Positions 59,089 to 64,000 of a DNA stretch of 64,000 nt are shown here, in pieces. The notes below the pieces were generated by a model. It did not search any database. It was given only the letters and a program-made list of their open reading frames with translations, and was not told the DNA's origin. The stretch spans positions 2,046,001-2,110,000 of the forward strand of contig NC_052479.1 in NCBI RefSeq assembly GCF_009730915.1. The letters run 5' to 3'. The translations under genes and the position numbers were made by a program. The stretch is from Dioscorea cayenensis subsp. rotundata (taxonomy: Eukaryota; Streptophyta; Magnoliopsida; Dioscoreales; Dioscoreaceae). Each line of letters opens with the position of its first letter. The first letter of the stretch is position 1.

Positions 59089-59096
59089 TATAAATA
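59089..59096 (+). promoter_or_regulatory. TATA box of the LTR promoter
   Basis: TATAAATA in GAGTATAAATAGACC, directly after the dyad array. Confidence 0.55.
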
Positions 59097-60395
59097 GACC
59101 TGATGAGGATTTTGGGGCATCTTTTATTTAATCTTGGATTCTTTTCTTGGAGACGAAGCTAGGAAAGAGAGGATGCGAATCTCTAGGGCTCCATAGGCGA
59201 TTTGAGGAGGAGATTTGGATTCACATTCAAGGGGAAGGAGATCGTAGGCATCAAGCTTATCTTGGTGGCGTCGCGGAGAGTTGCTTGGAGTTTTCCAATG
59301 ATCTATCTCGTTCGCGAGGGGGTTTCTATCTCCTCATTTATTCTCATTGTGTCTTGTAAATTGGATGATTGCCCTCCATTAATGGAGGACTAATTTCTTA
59401 GATATTTGGGCATAGTTGAACTTAAGAGTTTATCTTTTGACATTGGTACGTTGTGGATTTATGTGATTTACTTGTTTTTCTTATTGCAATTCTTTCTATT
59501 TGAATCTAATTGCGTGTTGGGATTCTTGATTGCTAATGTGGCGAAAACCCTAGTTATCACTCTCGATATGCTTTGTGACGAGTAGAAATATCCATCTAAC
59601 ATAAACATATCGTAATTAGAGCGAATTGTGAGTAAGTCTAAAAACAGGGTACTTTGGAGATCTTGCCTCCCTCAATTCTCCTGAGTGTGTTAATGAAAAT
59701 TTCCGTACTCTTTGCAATCATGTGGAATGGTTTTTAGGAGAAATCACATCTTTATTTTTTATTCGGATTAGGGGTAATTTCTCTTCATAAGTGAAATTAC
59801 CTACTTAAAAAGTTCTTGTTAAGTCAAATTGAGGTTTCACAAGATGTTAATGCGATTATGTGGTGACTGCATTAGCAATGCACTGATTTAGTTACTATTA
59901 ACCCTTGAAAGAGAAGTTTAGGAAATCTCTCAGTTCAAATAGGATTGCATGCTTTAACAACTTTTGTCATTCACTTTATAAAACCCTAGAGGGATATTAT
60001 GCGTGGACATCGTTCCTTCTCTTGATTTCTCTACTCTTTTATTCTGTACTTCATATTTCTACTTTCTTTTGTTCACAAACATCATTATTTTGGTTAGGCT
60101 AATTTTCAGAACTAGAGTTAGTACTAGTAATTTCATTCTTCCATGTGAACCGACATCCCACTTTTTAGCACTTTATTACACAATCAGCATATACACTTGT
60201 AGTCCTATCAACTGCAAAACGGTTAAAATAAAAATAATATATATATATATATATTTAAAAAGGTTCACTTGCCCTTCTTTCCAATAATATTCATTTGAAT
60301 CATTTGATGTTTTCAACAATTTAAACACCTTTACAATATCTTATTTATTCAATTTAGGCCAAGCTCATCTCAACACACATTTATAAACTAACAGT

Positions 60396-60584
60396 AACAT
60401 GCTTAACACCTATCTCGGCTGAGGGCACATTTCTACGAGTTGTGAATAGTGGTTGTGTACGGGTGGTTTCAGCGCCCACGTATGTGAGCGCGGCCCCGTC
60501 TCCACTTGTTCCACCAAGACTTGTGCATGTCCCTGGGTTTCTAGTGGGTTCGCTCCGCTCCTCTTTCTCAACATGCTTAACACC
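60396..60584. mobile_element. 159-bp insertion flanked by a perfect 15-bp direct repeat
   Basis: AACATGCTTAACACC occurs at 60396-60410 and 60570-60584, bounding 60411-60569. The insert is GC-richer than its surroundings and has no terminal inverted repeats. A long perfect duplication suggests target-primed retroposition, but there is no A-tail. GTGGGTTCGCTCC near its right end resembles a box B. Family unknown. Confidence 0.55.
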
Positions 60585-60599
60585 CAAAAAGTTCTATTA

Positions 60600-61850
60600 T
60601 AACTGGAGATTTATTTATGAAATTGCCAATATTCATAATTTGATAATTTTGTCACTATTTCAAGATAGCTCATGAGGTGCGTGAATACGGGTAGGTTCGG
60701 GATCTAACCTTGTTTTTTGTTATTTTCTTTTCTCATATTTTTTATTTTTATTTTTAATTTGTAAAAACAAATCATTTAAGTGTGTTTGTGGTGTGTCTTT
60801 TTACGTTGTGGATCTATCTTTTTTTTTCTTTTAAAAAAGAAAACTATCCACCGACGGGAACAAGAATTCAAGAACCGACGTGCAGTGGTAGGTGAGCGGT
60901 CGGACGCGCATGATGCTACGGATCTTCTTGCGTTCCACGTGTCAGAAGAAAGGTACATGTAAATATGGTTATTTGGTGAAAAAGTACATGTCTTTTCTAG
61001 TAATTAATTGGTAGAAAAAGAAAGAATGAAGCATGGTCACAAGAACGTGTGACACGTCTCTAGTATTGCCTTTGCCATATCTTCTTAGTTAATGCATGAT
61101 GATATTATGTAGGTGGCAGAGATGAAGAGGGAGGATGCTTGTCATTGTACAACTTTGTTTTCATTCACTCATTTTCATACGTCTTATCCTTTTCAAATAT
61201 TTTCTTTTTTATTTTTATTAAAAAAGAATTAAATTATGTATCAGTGAAATTCATATATATGAATCACTGTCTTGCGGTTGGTATTTTTTTTCCAGCTTTG
61301 AATTCATAGATGGAGGTTTGAATAGCAAAAACATAAAGGGTTAGCAAATTTTTAAAAATATGTAAATTCATATTAATTAAATTAACTTAAAAAAACTAAA
61401 CTAATATGTATATATATATATTTATTAAATTAAGTAGTGTGGGATTATTAATTGATCAAATAATTAGTTTTATGTGGAGTACTTTTTGTGTAATAATAAT
61501 TTTTAATTGTATTAATAAACGTTATTTCCAATCCTTCATCCCTCATAAATATTCAAAAAAAATTTTTGAAGGATGAAAAGCCTCCATTAATGACATTTTT
61601 TTAACAATTAAATCTTATGATCAATTCTTAAAGTTAAAGCATAACCAATGACAGACAGACTTTAATAGATTGGCAAACCAATGTGTGTATATATATTATT
61701 ATTACTATTATTAGATGGATTAAATTTGTAGTATTTAGTTGAATATTTTTTATATTATATTTTATAAAAAATAACTATTTTTTATCTCATGTATCTCCTC
61801 CACTCACTAAAAACAACATTTTGAATCCCGCCATAACTCATAAACACTTT
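60600..61850. other. AT-rich intergenic region, no gene seen
   Basis: A GC-richer patch at 60845-60950 contains CCACGTGTCAG (ABRE/G-box type). No coding potential with features. Confidence 0.55.
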
Positions 61851-61862
61851 TCCCCATCCTCC

Positions 61863-63215
61863 GGCTTTTTTTTTTAAATATTGCTTTTTTTTAAATTAAT
61901 TACTAAAATAGGTATTTTTAGAATTATTTACCAAATTAGGCATTTTTATTTTTTAATATTAAAGTTTAAATTTTTTTAATAGTTGTGGGTTCCACTGGTT
62001 TTTTAATATTAAAATTTTATTTTTTTTAAAAATCAGCAGGTCCCACTAGTTTTTTAATATTAAAATTTATTTTTTTAAAACTGAGATGGGTCCTACTTAG
62101 TTTTTTTAAATTAAAAAAAGCAATTTTCTGACTAAAAAGCCCTTATCATTTCATAAAAATGTTTCTGTTAGTTTTATTTCAAACTCCCTACTTTCACTAA
62201 TCCTATGAGATAAAAAAATTATGGGTAATATTCGAGTTAAAAAAATTTAAAAGATAAAAAAATTATTGTGGTTAAAAATTTTTTTATATACATTAGAATT
62301 AAAAATTATCTCGATAATACATAAAAATTAAAAATTATCTCCAATATTTATGGATCTTTCATACTGATATTAGCTATGTATTTTCACGAAAAAGAGACTT
62401 GGGACCAGTTTATACAGGCTCACGCTAACAAATGGATGGTTATGATCGATTTGATCCGATGAGCTCTTATGAATGGGGTGAGGTCTTTATTCTGCACCGA
62501 TAATTCAGATCATCAACTCCGATAATACTCTCCACTCTCCCTAACGATTACATCTTTTACTTGTAGAGATAATTTTTTTAGGCCTCACCTAACAAATGGA
62601 TGGTTATGATGAATTTGATCTAATAGCTTTCTTTGTGAATGGGGTGAGGTCTTCACTGCCACGATAATTCATCCCATCAACCCCCCAATAATACTCTCCA
62701 CCTACCCTAACAATTACATCTTTGATTATTCTAATATTGGAGATAATTTTAATTTTTATGTATTATTGGAGATAATTTTTAATTTTTATGTATAAAAAAA
62801 TTTTTAACCACAACAATTTTTTTATCTTTTTAAATTTTTTTAACCGAATATTACCCATAATTTTTTTATCTCATTAGGGATTAGTGAAAGTAGAGTGTGA
62901 ATAAAAGCTAATTGTAAAAATTATATGAAATGATAAGGGGTTTTAGTGTAAAATTGTTTTTAATTTAAAAAAAACTAGTAGGACCCATCTCAGTTTTAAA
63001 AAAATAAATTTTAATATTAAAAAACTAGTGGGACCTGCCGATTTTTTTAAAAAAATAAAATTTTTAATATTAAAAACCAGTGGAACCCTACAACTATTAA
63101 AAAAATTTTAAAATTTAATATTAAAAAAATAAAAATGCCTAATTTGGTAAATAATTCTAAAAATACCTATTTTAGTAATTAATTTAAAAAAAAGCAATAT
63201 TTTAAAAAAAAAGCC
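61863..63215. mobile_element. 1353-bp Mutator-type foldback element with perfect 9-bp target duplication
   Basis: CCATCCTCC flanks the element exactly on both sides (61854-61862 and 63216-63224). The termini are GGCTTTTTTTTTTAAA... and its complement ...TTTAAAAAAAAAGCC. The inverted arms extend about 480 bp each (61863 to about 62346, and about 62736 to 63215), including GGTCCCACTAGTTTTTT on the left against AAAAAACTAGTGGGACC on the right. The roughly 390-bp loop holds a tandem duplication. No coding capacity. Long arms plus a 9-bp duplication fit a Mutator-type MITE. Confidence 0.88.
62418..62735. repeat. Tandem duplication in the loop of the foldback element
   Basis: Two units of about 160 bp (from 62418 and 62581) share AACAAATGGATGGTTATGAT, GAATGGGGTGAGGTCTT, AATAATACTCTCCAC-type and AATTACATCTTT-type blocks in the same order, with scattered differences. 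Confidence 0.85.
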
Positions 63216-63224
63216 CCATCCTCC

Positions 63225-63860
63225 ACAACTTTTAAATATATTTTATAAAAGTAATTGTTTTTTTTTTATCCCATATATATATATATATATATATAGCCAA
63301 TTTGATTTCCCTCCTCCCTGATGAGTAACAAGTACTTCCCTCAATGGCACCATTCTTTCTCATAAACTCTTACCAAGCTTTTCAGTACAACCATTAAAAA
63401 ACTAAAGTCAATAAAGTGAGGGAAAAAAATACCAGACTTATATATATATATATATATTTCTTCAATTAAATCATAACATTGCAATAAGACAATATACATA
63501 GTTCCAAAAATTATATACATATATATTAAGTTAAAAGTAATTTTTAACAACATTTTATAAAAAAAAAATTATTTTTAGTTAAATTAATGGCACAATTCTA
63601 TACCATCAACCATCTCACCAATCTTTTTCAAAGCCATTAAATGAAGAATTAACCCTACTGCACCACCTTATTCACAAGTCACACCACCTTAGCACTGCCT
63701 CACTAGACCACTCAAACACACACTACTACACTAGATCTCTCTTAACAAAACCACATTAAATTCACTATATACCATTGCCCAAGATTTCATACTCTCATTA
63801 ATCCACCACCTTTCAACTGCCAACTACCATCTCTCACCAGCCCATCATCTCTCTTTCTCT
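63225..63860. other. Upstream region of the gene at the right edge
   Basis: AT-rich with (AT)n at about 63272-63294 and 63437-63458, then a CA/CT-richer stretch (63600-63860) typical of a promoter-proximal region. Confidence 0.5.
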
Positions 63861-63863
63861 CTC

Positions 63864-63884
63864 TATTATATATATATATATATA
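63864..63884 (+). promoter_or_regulatory. TATA-rich promoter of the edge gene
   Basis: A TATATATATATA run followed by an A/C-rich leader without upstream ATG, 70-90 bp before the start codon at 63953. Confidence 0.4.
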
Positions 63885-63952
63885 ACACTAGGAACACACT
63901 CAACCCTTCATACAAAACAAGAACAAAAGAAAAGAGATAGTCAATAGAGATC

Positions 63953-64000
63953 ATGGCAGGGATGAAGGTGAGTGTCTGCATGGTGGCGTTGATGGTGGTG
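63953..64000 (+). CDS. N-terminus of a probable secreted protein, cut by the window edge
   Basis: ATG in the context GATCATGGC opens MAGMKVSVCMVALMVVV, a short basic start followed by a hydrophobic core, as in a plant signal peptide. Non-specific lipid-transfer proteins often begin this way, but 16 codons cannot settle the family. The frame is open to the window end. The TATA-rich run and clean A-rich leader upstream support a real start. Confidence 0.55.
   Translation, partial: MAGMKVSVCMVALMVV

Larger units (their letters stand above)
58508..60200 (+). mobile_element. Gypsy-type LTR (solo or truncated) with internal promoter
   Basis: A non-coding block of about 1.7 kb with LTR architecture: a repeat-rich upstream part, a TATA box (59089-59096), a GC-richer leader, then a long AT-rich tail. 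GATGATTGCCCTCCA...TGGAGGACTAATTTCTTA and GGGCATAGTTGAACTTAAGA near 59365-59430 are of the type common in plant gypsy LTRs. A start at TGTTGATGAGTG (58508) is plausible; the right end is uncertain. No gag/pol or matching LTR is in the window. Confidence 0.5.

Noticed and set aside
59147..59393. Open frames in the gypsy-type LTR leader
   Set aside because: Located in LTR R-U5 sequence; no domain similarity.
1..64000. CRISPR arrays, operons or bacterial features
   Set aside because: None present; the 21-bp-period arrays have variable linkers and a short degenerate core, unlike CRISPR repeats, and the DNA is plant nuclear.

Overview
This 64 kb window is AT-rich nuclear DNA of a flowering plant. 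The evidence is spliced genes with GT..AG introns, an intronless PLS-class pentatricopeptide gene, an alpha-expansin, a plant MACPF gene, an ATN1-type Raf-like kinase, and dense plant transposon debris. I cannot place the species. The low GC of the coding exons argues against a grass; anything narrower would be a guess.

Genes, left to right. (1) The 3' part of a small conserved single-pass membrane protein gene (+, 98-2827, five exons, 5' end outside the window). (2) A seven-exon UDP-xylose-transporter-like nucleotide-sugar transporter (-, 4363-11526, 348 aa), whose third intron is swollen by copia-type retrotransposon debris in both orientations. (3) A six-exon ATN1-like Raf-type protein kinase (+, 19285-22397, 378 aa). 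(4) An intronless E-class PPR protein (+, 23703-25280, 525 aa). (5) An eight-exon MACPF-domain protein of the CAD1/NSL1 family (+, 27248-30359, 576 aa). (6) A three-exon alpha-expansin (-, 30732-31655, 250 aa), convergent with the MACPF gene. (7) The first 16 codons of a probable secreted protein at the right edge (+, from 63953). Exon boundaries were derived by hand from splice dinucleotides, reading-frame continuity and family conservation.

From about 32 kb to 63.9 kb the window is essentially gene-free and repeat-rich. It holds a 6.3 kb Mutator-like element (33702-40040) with decayed plant-mobile-domain-like, Ulp1-like and MuDR N-terminal segments; a cytochrome P450 pseudogene (43934-44494); several LTR-retrotransposon LTRs; hAT-like, Tourist-like and small palindromic elements; and a 1353-bp Mutator-type foldback element with a perfect 9-bp target duplication (61863-63215).

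The most unusual structure is inside the 6.3 kb Mutator-like element. All its non-coding spacers are built from a degenerate repeat with a CG(T/C)TTTAA core recurring every 20-22 bp, in at least seven separate blocks. The motif points one way in the left five blocks and the opposite way in the right two. A second notable array is a run of eight or nine TTACG-n-CGTAA type dyads just upstream of a TATA box in an LTR at 58.75-59.08 kb.

The genes do not form one pathway. Two act at the cell wall or in the supply of wall sugars (the nucleotide-sugar transporter and the expansin), two in signalling and defence (the kinase and the MACPF protein), and one in organelle RNA metabolism (the PPR protein).
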